Source: an uncultured Pseudomonadota bacterium
GTDB taxonomy: Bacteria > Pseudomonadota > Alphaproteobacteria > Rs-D84
DNA length: 46,025 nucleotides
Direction of reading: 5' to 3'
NCBI GenBank assembly: GCA_902787665.1
Contig: CADAHF010000001.1
Span: 66,757-112,781 of the forward strand
Shown here in pieces: positions 22,794 to 30,723 of the stretch. The translations under genes and the position numbers were made by a program. Numbering within the stretch: position 1 is the stretch's first letter; each line of letters opens with the position of its first letter. The notes under the pieces were generated by a model. It saw nothing but the letters and a program-made list of their open reading frames with translations, was not told where the DNA came from and did no database searches.

Positions 22794-23621
22794 ATGGCTG
22801 TGCGGAAACAAAATATTTTTAACACAATTACCGGCGGAATTCGTATGGGGCTGTTTTGGATAATGGTTGTTATCCAAATGCCGTTGATATGTTTGATGCC
22901 AACTGGACGTGTTTCTGTTGCTTATATGCGTGTGTTTATGTGGTTTTTGCAAATCATATCAAGTGTTAAAATTCGTGTGCATGGTAAATTAGTCAAAGAC
23001 AGACCTTTGTTGGTTGTGTCTAATCATATATCTGTATTTGAAATCGCAATGTTCCCAGTGGCTTTTGGGGGCAGTTTAATTGCCAAGAAGGAAGTTGCCA
23101 GTTGGCCAATCGTTGGTTGGGTTGCAAAAAAGTTCGGTGTTATTTTTGTTAATCGTAATCCGTCAGCTGCAGCAACCGCACTAAATGATGTTCAAAAAAC
23201 TTTGGCAAAAATAAAATATCCGCTTTTTGTGTTTCCCGAAGGAACCACAACAAACGGTGCGTATGTCAAACCATTTAAAAGCGCACTGTTTAATGTGATT
23301 GAGGGAACAGATATCCCAGTGCAACCGGTTGTGGTTAATTATCGTTTCCGTAATGGGGATGTGATTTCAGATGAAGATATGGCGAATCATTATGCTTATT
23401 TTTCAAATGCTAAAATGGATATGGGACCACTTGCAAAACGCGAACGCAGTGCGTTTGGACAACTGTATCATGTCATGATGCTGGGCGGAATGATGATTGA
23501 AATGACTGTTTTGCCAGTGCCAGATTTAAAGGGATTAAACAGAAAACAAATTGCCGAAAAACTTGGCAATATGGTTTCTGAAAAATATATGGAATTAAAA
23601 GATAAACCTGCAAAAAAGTAA
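22794..23621 (+). CDS. olsA: PlsC-family acyltransferase, OlsA-like
   Basis: 275 residues with an N-terminal membrane segment (about 19-36). The acyltransferase motifs are SNHISVFE (H78), FVNRNP, and FPEGTT (147-152). The usual HX4D becomes HX4E because position 83 is Glu. It most likely adds the second acyl chain to lyso-ornithine lipid using acyl-ACP; 1-acylglycerol-3-phosphate acyltransferase is the alternative. Located 5 bases after olsB and 11 bases before proS, all on one strand, so a single operon is likely. Confidence 0.82.
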   Translation: MAVRKQNIFNTITGGIRMGLFWIMVVIQMPLICLMPTGRVSVAYMRVFMWFLQIISSVKIRVHGKLVKDRPLLVVSNHISVFEIAMFPVAFGGSLIAKKEVASWPIVGWVAKKFGVIFVNRNPSAAATALNDVQKTLAKIKYPLFVFPEGTTTNGAYVKPFKSALFNVIEGTDIPVQPVVVNYRFRNGDVISDEDMANHYAYFSNAKMDMGPLAKRERSAFGQLYHVMMLGGMMIEMTVLPVPDLKGLNRKQIAEKLGNMVSEKYMELKDKPAKK

Positions 23622-23632
23622 GAGAAGTAAAA

Positions 23633-25069
23633 ATGAAAACAGCAATTACACCAACACGTGCCGAGGATTTTAGCCAGTGGTATCAAAATTTAATCGTTGC
23701 CGCAGATTTGGCGGAAAACGCGCCTGTGCGTGGTTGTATGACTATTAAGCCGTATGGTTGGGCGATTTGGGAACTGATGCGCGATGAAATGGATAAACGC
23801 ATCAAAGCATGTGGTGTTCAAAATGCAAATTTTCCATTGCTGATTCCAATTGACTATTTTAATCGCGAAGCGGAACATGTTGCGGGCTTTGCAAAAGAGG
23901 CCGCGGTTGTCACACACTATCGCCTGAAAAAGATTGATGGTAAATTACAACCAGACCCAGATGCAGAATTAACGGAACCGTATGTTATTCGTCCAACATC
24001 TGAAACGATTATTGGTGAGGCAATGTCGCGTTGGGTGCAATCGTATCGTGATTTGCCAATGAAATTAAATCAGTGGGTTAATGTTATGCGCTGGGAAATG
24101 CGCCCACGTTTGTTCTTGCGCACTTCTGAATTTAATTGGCAGGAAGGGCACAATGTGTTTGCAACACATGATGAAGCAAACACTGATGCGCGCAAAATGC
24201 ATCGGGTTTATGGTGACTATATGCGTGAAGTGCTGGCAATACCATGCATTATGGGTGAAAAAACGCCCGAAGAGAGATTTGCCGGGGCTGACCATACATA
24301 TACCATTGAACAAATTATGCAAGATGGTAAAGCGTTACAAGCCGGAACATCGCATGATTTGGGTCAACATTTTGCAAAATCTTTTGGTATTCAATTTTTA
24401 GGTACTGATGGTAAATTGCAATATGCGTGGACGACCAGCTGGGGAACATCAACGCGTATGATGGGCGGCCTGTTTATGATTCACAGTGACGATGATGGTT
24501 TGGTTTTGCCACCGGTCGTCGCGCCGTACCAGGTTGTCGTTATTCCGATTACTCGTGACGATACCGCGGACGATTTGAATGCGTATGGACACAAAATTGC
24601 TGATAAATTGCGCAGCGCTGGTGTTCGTGTTTTGGTTGATGATACTGATGCGCGCAGCCCAGATAAAATGTGGAAATGGATTAAGCGCGGTGTGCCATTA
24701 CGGGTTGAGGTTGGTGCGCGTGAAATGGAATCAAATGCCATAAGTGTTACACGGCGTGATATCGGCAAAGATTCCAAAGCAACAATGTCTGTGGATGAAT
24801 TTATTGAAAATGTTCACGATATGTTGTCGCAAATGCAATCTGATATGTATGTCGCGGCACAAAAACGCAACGAATCAATGATTCACAGTGTTGCAGATTT
24901 GAACGAATTGGATGCTGCATTGAATTCGGGCAAGGTTGGATTTTTCCGTATCAAATATGATTTAACAACAAATGAAAAATTTGATGAATTAATGGAAAAA
25001 TACAAGATTTCCCGTCGGTGCTTAGATGATGCCGATCCAACATATGTGTTTGTTGCAAAATCTTATTAA
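23633..25069 (+). CDS. proS: Prolyl-tRNA synthetase, archaeal/eukaryal type
   Basis: 478 residues. Class II synthetase with VRGCMTIKPYGWAIWELMRD (motif 1 region), IRPTSETIIGEAMSRWV, FLRTSEFNWQEGHNVFATHDEA (motif 2), and YAWTTSWGTSTRMMGGLFMIHSDD with GLVLPP (motif 3). This is the ProRS form without the bacterial INS editing insert. The end VFVAKSY matches the family's terminal A-x-Y, but the usual Cys-rich zinc module before it is reduced (only one Cys near the end). Most alphaproteobacteria carry the other, bacterial-type ProS, so acquisition is likely. Confidence 0.95.
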   Translation: MKTAITPTRAEDFSQWYQNLIVAADLAENAPVRGCMTIKPYGWAIWELMRDEMDKRIKACGVQNANFPLLIPIDYFNREAEHVAGFAKEAAVVTHYRLKKIDGKLQPDPDAELTEPYVIRPTSETIIGEAMSRWVQSYRDLPMKLNQWVNVMRWEMRPRLFLRTSEFNWQEGHNVFATHDEANTDARKMHRVYGDYMREVLAIPCIMGEKTPEERFAGADHTYTIEQIMQDGKALQAGTSHDLGQHFAKSFGIQFLGTDGKLQYAWTTSWGTSTRMMGGLFMIHSDDDGLVLPPVVAPYQVVVIPITRDDTADDLNAYGHKIADKLRSAGVRVLVDDTDARSPDKMWKWIKRGVPLRVEVGAREMESNAISVTRRDIGKDSKATMSVDEFIENVHDMLSQMQSDMYVAAQKRNESMIHSVADLNELDAALNSGKVGFFRIKYDLTTNEKFDELMEKYKISRRCLDDADPTYVFVAKSY

Positions 25070-25070
25070 T

Positions 25071-25096
25071 AACGGGGCGAAAGCCCCGTTTGTTTT
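25071..25096 (+). terminator. Terminator after proS
   Basis: AACGGGGC/GCCCCGTT stem with a GAAA tetraloop directly after the stop, then TGTTTT. It also overlaps the 3' end of the convergent GNAT gene. Confidence 0.8.
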
Positions 25097-25394
25097 ATCG
25101 TGTGCGCAACATTCGCACATCATCAAATTCAGGATACCGCGTAAACATATTTCGTGCAATGGGACAAATTGGTAAAACATTTCTGTGCTGTTGCCGTGCA
25201 ATTTGGCACACACATCGCACCAGGTTTAATTCTATATCGCTGTTTTGATATTTATCGTCTACTTCGGTATGGTCAATAATAACAGTGTTTGATCCAGTTC
25301 GTATAAAAGTTATTTTTCCAATTTGGTGGCCGTCACAATACGCATAAAAACCGTTTCCGTGTGCAAAAGGTATGTATGTTATTTTATTGTTCAT
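25095..25394 (-). CDS. Small GNAT-like N-acetyltransferase (YjdJ-type, Acetyltransf_CG)
   Basis: 99 residues. The pattern GKITFIRTGSNTVIIDHTEVDDKYQNSDIELNLVRCV, then NVLPICPIARNMFTRYPEF, is that of the short GCN5-related family with an I.HTEV core and a P.C......F ending. These compact proteins bind acetyl-CoA but their substrates are unknown. The Gly-rich acetyl-CoA loop seen in relatives after HTEV is altered here (KYQNSDIEL), so activity is uncertain. Convergent with proS and tail-to-head with ldh, whose promoter lies elsewhere. Confidence 0.75.
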   Translation of the reverse strand: MNNKITYIPFAHGNGFYAYCDGHQIGKITFIRTGSNTVIIDHTEVDDKYQNSDIELNLVRCVCQIARQQHRNVLPICPIARNMFTRYPEFDDVRMLRTR

Positions 25395-25465
25395 GATTTT
25401 CCCCGTGTTTTGAGAAAATCATAACATTCGTTTTTCGTGATATAAATATGATTGTATGCCAAACA

Positions 25466-25487
25466 AAATGGGGCGTTTGCCCCATTT
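25466..25487 (-). terminator. Terminator after ldh
   Basis: A perfect 9-bp stem AAATGGGGC/GCCCCATTT with a 4-nt loop. On the minus strand it follows the ldh stop at once and ends in ATTTTGTTT. Confidence 0.8.
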
Positions 25488-25489
25488 GA

Positions 25490-26425
25490 TTATTTTCCAA
25501 TTAAATCGAAATTCTTTCTAACTATTTTGGCACTGTGTTGCAGATTTGACACTTCTGTCTTATCCATTTGTGGAATCAGTGTGCGTGTTGCACCATTGTT
25601 GCCAACAATTCGTGGCATTGATACTGCAACGGAATTTTTACCAATACCTTCTACTGTGCTGACGGTCAATATGCGGTTTTCATCATTTATTATACTGCGA
25701 ATTAAATCAGCAGCTGCGCCGGCAATGCCGTCCCATGTCGCGCCGCGTCCACGAATGATTTCGTATGCAGCCGTTTTAACACGATGTTCGATTGTTGCAC
25801 GTGTGTTATCTGTCATTGGGGTATTTGTTTGTTTGCAAAAATCGTTTAATGCGATTGCGCCGATTGTTGCACAATTCCATGCGACAATACTGCTGTCGCC
25901 ATGTTCACCCAATACATACGCATTAACCGATTGTGGTGATACAGACAAACTGCGCGATAATATGACATGCAGACGCGCCGAATCAAGCATGGTACCAGTT
26001 CCAATAACGCGTGATGCAGGTAACTTTGACAATTTTTGCGCCAACATAACCATCACATCCAATGGATTTGTGACGATAACAAGTTTTACATTTTTTGAAT
26101 CCACGTTTGCCATTATTTTTGGAACAATATCGGAAATTACAGCAGCATTTTTATGTAATAAATCCATTCGTGTTTCGCCCGGTTTTTGATTCGCCCCGGC
26201 GGATATAATAACTATTTCGGAACCTTTTATAGCACGATAATTACTTGCCGCAGTAATTTTAACATCATATGAAAATGCGGCGGCATGCCCCAGGTCTTCG
26301 GCGGCTGCACGTGCGCGCACACCATCAATATCAAACAAAACAATTTCATGTGCCAGACCAGTGTTTTTAACCGCAGTTGCAACTGCTGAACCAACTGATC
26401 CAATTCCGATTATTGATACTTTCAT
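25490..26425 (-). CDS. ldh: L-lactate dehydrogenase
   Basis: 311 residues. NAD-binding GxGxxG (GIGSVG, 8-13) and FDID (31-34). The substrate loop AGANQKPGETR has Gln at position 80, the lactate-specifying residue where malate dehydrogenases have Arg, with R86 as the catalytic loop Arg. D148 and R151 (MLDSARLH) and H175 (GEHGDSSIVAW) complete the active site. Reduces pyruvate to L-lactate and regenerates NAD+, implying fermentative capacity. Single-gene unit with its own terminator and a GATATAAT -10 element upstream. Confidence 0.94.
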   Translation of the reverse strand: MKVSIIGIGSVGSAVATAVKNTGLAHEIVLFDIDGVRARAAAEDLGHAAAFSYDVKITAASNYRAIKGSEIVIISAGANQKPGETRMDLLHKNAAVISDIVPKIMANVDSKNVKLVIVTNPLDVMVMLAQKLSKLPASRVIGTGTMLDSARLHVILSRSLSVSPQSVNAYVLGEHGDSSIVAWNCATIGAIALNDFCKQTNTPMTDNTRATIEHRVKTAAYEIIRGRGATWDGIAGAAADLIRSIINDENRILTVSTVEGIGKNSVAVSMPRIVGNNGATRTLIPQMDKTEVSNLQHSAKIVRKNFDLIGK

Positions 26426-26490
26426 CTTTTTTCCCCATGGTTATTGTTTTTATTATATCACATTGGTATAAAAATTTTTATAAAAAGCAC

Positions 26491-26520
26491 TTGCGACAAA
26501 TAAAATTTATTTTCTATAAT
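26491..26520 (+). promoter_or_regulatory. Promoter for the thioredoxin-like gene
   Basis: TTGCGA (26491-26496) is 18 bp from a perfect TATAAT (26515-26520). The AAGGAG ribosome site and the ATG follow at 26552. Confidence 0.65.
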
Positions 26521-26551
26521 CACAATACGAATAAACAAGGAGAAAATAATC

Positions 26552-27124
26552 ATGAAAACATTATCAATTTTGTCTGCCATTTGTGGTGTTGCATTTATGT
26601 CTGCTGCGTCTGCTGCCGATATTACAATTTACTATTCACCAACATGTCCGCATTGTCATCATGCGCGTGAATTTATTTCCAGCACATTGATTTATGAATA
26701 TCCACAATTAAAAGTGACAGAAGTTAATGTTTTCGAAGATGCGAATCGTCCAACATTTGAATCTGCATTGAAGAAATGTGAATATGAATCTGGTGGTGTG
26801 CCGGTGTTGGTAATCGGTGAAAAATGTTTCCAGGGTTATGCAGATTTTATGCAGAAAGATTTGCGTGACGCGGTTGAGGCAGATTTGGATGATGCAGCAA
26901 AAGCGACAGCTGCTGAAAACAAGGCGGCACTGGAAAAAGATGCCGATGCATTCAAATCAGAACACGCAGATCGTAAAGATGCGATTTCTGAATATGTTGT
27001 TGCTGCCGAACAACCACAAAAAAAAACTAATGGTGGATCAACAATTTGGTTTTATGCTTTCTTGATTGCGTTGGTTGCGGCATTGGGATTTGTCTTGGTG
27101 GGTAATGGAAACAAGAAAAAATAA
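26552..27124 (+). CDS. Exported, membrane-anchored glutaredoxin/thioredoxin-like protein
   Basis: 190 residues. Signal peptide about 1-21 (ending ASAA), then a thioredoxin-like core with the redox motif C32-P-H-C35 (YYSPTCPHCHHARE) and the cis-Pro loop GGVPVLVIG. After the domain comes an Ala/Glu/Lys-rich helical linker (about 110-155) and a C-terminal transmembrane segment (WFYAFLIALVAALGFVLVG) ending in lysines. The CPHC dipeptide is DsbA-like, but the fold segment is short, more like glutaredoxin. Probably a thiol oxidoreductase facing the periplasm. Followed after 20 bases by a CvpA-family gene. Confidence 0.78.
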   Translation: MKTLSILSAICGVAFMSAASAADITIYYSPTCPHCHHAREFISSTLIYEYPQLKVTEVNVFEDANRPTFESALKKCEYESGGVPVLVIGEKCFQGYADFMQKDLRDAVEADLDDAAKATAAENKAALEKDADAFKSEHADRKDAISEYVVAAEQPQKKTNGGSTIWFYAFLIALVAALGFVLVGNGNKKK

Positions 27125-27144
27125 GCATTTGGTAAATTCAAATT

Positions 27145-27915
27145 ATGTTTGATTTAACTATTCTTGATTACATATACATCGCCATAGTTTTGGCATCAAC
27201 CGTTTGGGCAACGATTCGTGGCGGTGTATATGAAACAATTGCAACATTATCGTGGGTTGTTGCGGCGGTTGCTGCGCGATTTTTTTCACCAACGGTTGAT
27301 GGTTGGTTGCAAAATTGGTTCGGGTTACCTGAATCAACGGTTGGAACACTGGTTGCATCGTATTTTATAATATTTTTTGCAATATTGATTGTTGTTGGAT
27401 TTATAAATCAAAAACTGCGCGATTGGATTCAAGGCAGTATTATGAATGTTACCGATAAAACACTTGGTGTTATTTTTGGTGTTGTGCGTGGTATTGTTGT
27501 AATGGGGGTCGTGTATTGGATTGCGTTATGGTATTATTCTGATTCACCGATTTTGCCGACATGGTTGGCAAATGCGCGCACACGTCCAATTATGCAAGTG
27601 ACAGCGGTAAAACTTGATGAATGGTTCTTGCCTGGCAAAGAAAACAAATTGTTGGCGCGCGATATTGCTGGCACGCATGAAGCGATAGAGATTTATAAAA
27701 ATCTGATTAACCCGGCAATTGCAAACAAGGATGCTGAAAAAATAACGGCGTCGGACAATTCAGACGCAACGGAAAAACAGCCAGCGGAGACTGGTTATAA
27801 ATCGTCTGAACGCACCGCGCTGGAAAATCAGTTGATGCAGATAGAAACTGCGGCCAAGGTCCAAGATGCAATCGATGCGGCCAAGGAAGCAGAAAAGCAA
27901 GATTCCGCAGAATAA
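27145..27915 (+). CDS. cvpA: CvpA-family membrane protein
   Basis: 256 residues with four predicted transmembrane helices in the first 135 (FDLTILDYIYIAIVLAST, VYETIATLSWVVAAVAARF, VASYFIIFFAILIVVGF, LGVIFGVVRGIVVMGVVYW), the family's layout, including the conserved LD.....G...G.....R.G element and GRVRG-like VVRG. CvpA proteins are linked to colicin V export and to envelope or bile stress tolerance; the mechanism is unknown. The last 80 residues are a charged, probably coiled-coil cytoplasmic tail. A 12-bp hairpin terminator follows. Confidence 0.9.
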   Translation: MFDLTILDYIYIAIVLASTVWATIRGGVYETIATLSWVVAAVAARFFSPTVDGWLQNWFGLPESTVGTLVASYFIIFFAILIVVGFINQKLRDWIQGSIMNVTDKTLGVIFGVVRGIVVMGVVYWIALWYYSDSPILPTWLANARTRPIMQVTAVKLDEWFLPGKENKLLARDIAGTHEAIEIYKNLINPAIANKDAEKITASDNSDATEKQPAETGYKSSERTALENQLMQIETAAKVQDAIDAAKEAEKQDSAE

Positions 27916-27930
27916 GATGTTATAATAATA

Positions 27931-27962
27931 AAATAACCGTCCAGATGGACGGTTATTTATTT
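27931..27962. terminator. Terminator after cvpA
   Basis: A perfect 12-bp stem AAATAACCGTCC/GGACGGTTATTT with loop AGAT, followed by a short T-rich stretch. It sits between cvpA and the convergent tRNA-Thr and could serve both. Confidence 0.85.
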
Positions 27963-27963
27963 C

Positions 27964-28039
27964 TGGTGCCAGTTGTCGGACTTGAACCAACGACCCTCTG
28001 ATTACAAATCAGATGCTCTACCAGCTGAGCTAAACTGGC
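27964..28039 (-). tRNA. tRNA-Thr (anticodon TGT)
   Basis: A 76-nt cloverleaf on the minus strand: acceptor GCCAGTT/AACTGGC, D arm AGCTCAGCTGGTAGAGC, anticodon stem TCTGA/TCAGA with loop TTTGTAA (anticodon TGT), T arm with GTTCAAGTC and an encoded CCA. Confidence 0.97.
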
Positions 28040-28051
28040 CTGGTGACGCTT

Positions 28052-28080
28052 ATATTACATTGTTGGTTTATAAATATCAA
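28052..28080 (-). promoter_or_regulatory. Promoter for tRNA-Thr
   Basis: On the minus strand TTGATA (28075-28080) is 17 bp from TAATAT (28052-28057), 12 bases before the mature tRNA 5' end. Confidence 0.6.
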
Positions 28081-28098
28081 GCACATTTTTTCGGGTTC

Positions 28099-28126
28099 TT
28101 GATTTTTTGTTTTTCTTTGCTAATAT
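28099..28126 (+). promoter_or_regulatory. Promoter for the unknown gene preceding trhP
   Basis: TTGATT (28099-28104) is 16 bp from TAATAT (28121-28126), which carries an extended -10 TGC just before it. It lies downstream of an in-frame ATG at 28107, which supports the start at 28158. Confidence 0.6.
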
Positions 28127-28157
28127 GCTGGAAAACAGGACAAAAAGGGGTGTGTTT

Positions 28158-28652
28158 ATGTCGCTTTATAATCAACTTGAACGCAAAGCACAGCAGAAAT
28201 CTCAGACGACAAAGGAATTTTTTGCCGATTTGGATAAAAAAATCAAGGAATCTAGATGGTTTTCTTGTGATGTCCATGAAAATTGCGAAACTTATCGCCT
28301 TGATAAAATAGATGTTTCGTTTGATATACGCACAGCGCAGCTGGTTGTTATGAATAAAATGGGTATTGAAACGAAAAATATGGACTGTCAGGATAGTGCA
28401 AAATCTGTGAGACAGCACACAAAGCATGAATTATTTTGCGAATTATTGTCGGTTGCGCGAACAAGAAATTTTGCAGAAAATGAAATGCGCGATGCAATAC
28501 AGCAACACAGCAAAAAAAGTTGCGATGTCGAAAATATAAAAAACGAACTGGCAACATACGCAACGCACAGACGGGTAAAAAGACAAAAACTGGGAATTCG
28601 TGCGATTATGCGGCAATCTGTGATGCGTGCGTTCCGGGGCAGGGGTTTATAG
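28158..28652 (+). CDS. Small charged protein of unknown function
   Basis: 164 residues, not recognised. No signal peptide or membrane helix. Predominantly helical and charged, with basic clusters at the N-terminus (LERKAQQKSQTTKEFF) and C-terminus (RRVKRQKLGIRAIMRQSVMRAFRGRG). Cysteines are scattered (SCDVHENC, MDCQD) without a zinc pattern. The ATG at 28158 is preferred because a GGGG ribosome site precedes it and the promoter -10 box lies between it and the earlier ATG. It ends 13 bases before trhP on the same strand, so co-transcription is likely. Confidence 0.75.
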   Translation: MSLYNQLERKAQQKSQTTKEFFADLDKKIKESRWFSCDVHENCETYRLDKIDVSFDIRTAQLVVMNKMGIETKNMDCQDSAKSVRQHTKHELFCELLSVARTRNFAENEMRDAIQQHSKKSCDVENIKNELATYATHRRVKRQKLGIRAIMRQSVMRAFRGRGL

Positions 28653-28665
28653 GAACAATATATCT

Positions 28666-29907
28666 ATGAAAAAATTACCAGAATTATTGGTGCCGGCGGG
28701 AACCTTGGATGCGTTCAAAACGGCGATACTGTATGGCGCGGATGCGATTTATGCGGGCCTGCCCGGGTTTTCAATGCGCGCGCGCGCAAAAATCACTACC
28801 GAAGAAGTAAAGCAGGGTATCGATTTGGCGCATGCGGCCGGGAAAAAAGTGTATTTGGCATTTAATCTTTTTGCGCACGACTGTGAATACCCGAATTTGC
28901 CGCGAGTCAGTGAGATTATAAATTACCTGTGCCCAGATGCGTTGATTGTTTCGGATCCTGGTGTTGTGACATGGGTGCGGGAAAATCACCCCAATATGCC
29001 AATTCATATTTCAACCCAGGCGAATATTTGTTCGGCGCGTTCGGTAAAGTTCTGGCAAAATGCGGGTGCATCGCTGTGTGTGTTGGCGCGTGAATTGTCG
29101 CATGCCGATTTCAAGACAATTCGTGCGGCATGTCCCGACATGAAATTGGAAATATTTGTTCACGGTGCAATGTGTATGGCGTATTCGGGTCGGTGCCTGC
29201 TGTCTAACTTTATTACGGGACGGCCGGCAAATCGTGGTGCGTGCGCGCAACTGTGCCGGTGGAAATATGATGTGATATTGCGTGAGGTTGATACCGGTGT
29301 TGAAATGCCGTTGGACGAAGATGAGCATGGTGCGTATATATTGAACAGTAAAGATTTATGTTTAATGCCACGTTTGGCAGAAGTATTGGAATCAAACCCA
29401 GATTCATTAAAGATTGAAGGACGAAATCGTTCCGAATACTATGTTGCATCGGTTGTACATGCGTATCGCTGTGCGATTGATGCGTATGCGCGCGATCCTG
29501 AACATTTTGACCCAGCGCCATTTATGGATGATTTAAACAAGTTAGAAACAAGGGGTTATACAACGGCATTCTTTGATGGGCCATTACCACACGATGCACA
29601 CAATTATGAATCTGCACGTTCAACGTCCAATTATCATGCGGCAGGCGTTATTGTTGCAAACGATGGTGAAAAAATCACATTTGAATTGCGTAATGAAATT
29701 TGCGCTGGCGATGAAATAACATTTTTAGTGCCAGGTGAATTTGAAAAACAGACAATCAAATTACCACAAATCATAAATGCGAAAAATGGTGATGTTTTGC
29801 CAAAAATGTCTGCGGGTCAGCACAACAGTATTACAATTCCGCGCGCATGGGCGGGTGACGGTTTTGATAAATTAGTGCCACTGGTTGTTGCATATAAGAA
29901 AAAATAA
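28666..29907 (+). CDS. trhP: U32-family protein, tRNA hydroxylation factor TrhP/YegQ-like
   Basis: 413 residues. The peptidase-U32 family layout is complete: ELLVPAGTLDAFKTAILYGADAIYAG at the N-terminus, PIHISTQANICSARSVKFWQ, and the Cys-rich signature EIFVHGAMCMAYSGRCLLSN with GACAQLCRW, which supplies the iron-sulfur ligands. SLKIEGRNRSEYYVA follows. In E. coli TrhP (YegQ) makes 5-hydroxyuridine at tRNA position 34; the length and the SGRCLLSNF wording fit that branch better than UbiU/UbiV or RlhA. The upstream in-frame ATG at 28627 lies inside the preceding gene and is not used. Confidence 0.85.
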   Translation: MKKLPELLVPAGTLDAFKTAILYGADAIYAGLPGFSMRARAKITTEEVKQGIDLAHAAGKKVYLAFNLFAHDCEYPNLPRVSEIINYLCPDALIVSDPGVVTWVRENHPNMPIHISTQANICSARSVKFWQNAGASLCVLARELSHADFKTIRAACPDMKLEIFVHGAMCMAYSGRCLLSNFITGRPANRGACAQLCRWKYDVILREVDTGVEMPLDEDEHGAYILNSKDLCLMPRLAEVLESNPDSLKIEGRNRSEYYVASVVHAYRCAIDAYARDPEHFDPAPFMDDLNKLETRGYTTAFFDGPLPHDAHNYESARSTSNYHAAGVIVANDGEKITFELRNEICAGDEITFLVPGEFEKQTIKLPQIINAKNGDVLPKMSAGQHNSITIPRAWAGDGFDKLVPLVVAYKKK

Positions 29908-29935
29908 AACGCACCGTTTGGTGCGTTTTTTATTT
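29906..29935. terminator. Terminator after trhP
   Basis: A perfect 10-bp stem AAAACGCACC/GGTGCGTTTT with loop GTTT and a T6 run. It overlaps the stop codons of both convergent genes and can act in both directions. Confidence 0.85.
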
Positions 29936-30484
29936 ACCGTTATTTTGTTTGTTGTGTATCAATATGCCAACAATCGATGTAACACCCGACAATTGTTTTT
30001 TATAATGTGCAACCGTTGGTAAATCCGTCGACTGTTGTACTGGTTTTGTAACACGCTTTGCCATCGGTTTATATTTTGCCGACAGTGTGTTAAATGTAGC
30101 CAATGTCTTGTTTATCCACTGTGGAATTTTAGATTCAAGTTTTTGACTGTTTTCCGATGTAAACGAAACATTTGCGTTACGATTGCTGCTTGTCATGATG
30201 CGTTTTGCAATGCGTTTTGAACGACGTTCATTTACACGAATTAAAAACTTCGTAACAGGATTGCTTTTGTCCATCGTTGATAGTTTGGCACTTATAAACT
30301 GAAACGCGTTATATGAAGCCGCGCCAATCGTCATGCGTGAAAGCAAGCCCTTTAGAAACATTGCACGATAAAGTTGATAATATGCAATCGCAAGTTTCTT
30401 ACGATCAGATTTTGGAATAATATGTTTTTTCTTTGGTTTTTGGGTTTTGGCAACCTGGGCCATGTTGTTTGTGCTTTTCTGCAT
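29930..30484 (-). CDS. Basic protein of unknown function
   Basis: 184 residues, rich in Lys and Arg, not recognised. The N-terminus is strongly basic (KTQKPKKKHIIPKSDRKK). A central helical block (YYQLYRAMFLKGLLSRMTIGAASYNAFQFI) could be amphipathic or membrane-associated, followed by another basic run (RVNERRSKRIAKRI). There is no signal peptide. The charge suggests binding to nucleic acid or to the membrane surface. It has its own TTGAAA-17-TATAAT promoter and shares the trhP terminator, so it is a single-gene unit. Confidence 0.7.
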   Translation of the reverse strand: MQKSTNNMAQVAKTQKPKKKHIIPKSDRKKLAIAYYQLYRAMFLKGLLSRMTIGAASYNAFQFISAKLSTMDKSNPVTKFLIRVNERRSKRIAKRIMTSSNRNANVSFTSENSQKLESKIPQWINKTLATFNTLSAKYKPMAKRVTKPVQQSTDLPTVAHYKKQLSGVTSIVGILIHNKQNNGK

Positions 30485-30528
30485 GGCAGCCCCCTTTTGT
30501 GTTTTCTTTGTTCTTGTTTACATGTATC

Positions 30529-30557
30529 ATTATAATGTTTGGCATAATCAGTTTCAA
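30529..30557 (-). promoter_or_regulatory. Promoter for the basic unknown protein
   Basis: On the minus strand TTGAAA (30552-30557) is 17 bp from TATAAT (30529-30534). A perfect TTGACA box lies slightly further upstream (about 30563-30568). The rest of the 239-bp gap up to 30724 holds no gene I can support. Confidence 0.6.
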
Positions 30558-30723
30558 GTGTTATGTCAAGATAAACTTTCTTTTGACTTTATTCCCAGGA
30601 TATAGCAAAGTGTTCTTAACCATATTGTAAAAATTGCCACCGATGGTTTGCGGCGTTGGTATGGTTCCCGATCTTGCCAATAATGGGGGTCGGTGTGTTT
30701 CATCAAAACAAGGAGTAAAAAAG

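Noticed and set aside
25490..26425. Malate dehydrogenase
   Set aside because: The substrate loop has Gln (ANQKPGETR) where malate dehydrogenase has Arg, so lactate dehydrogenase is favoured.
28107..28157. Earlier ATG for the unknown gene before trhP
   Set aside because: It is upstream of the extended -10 box at 28121-28126, so it would not be in the transcript, and it has no ribosome site.
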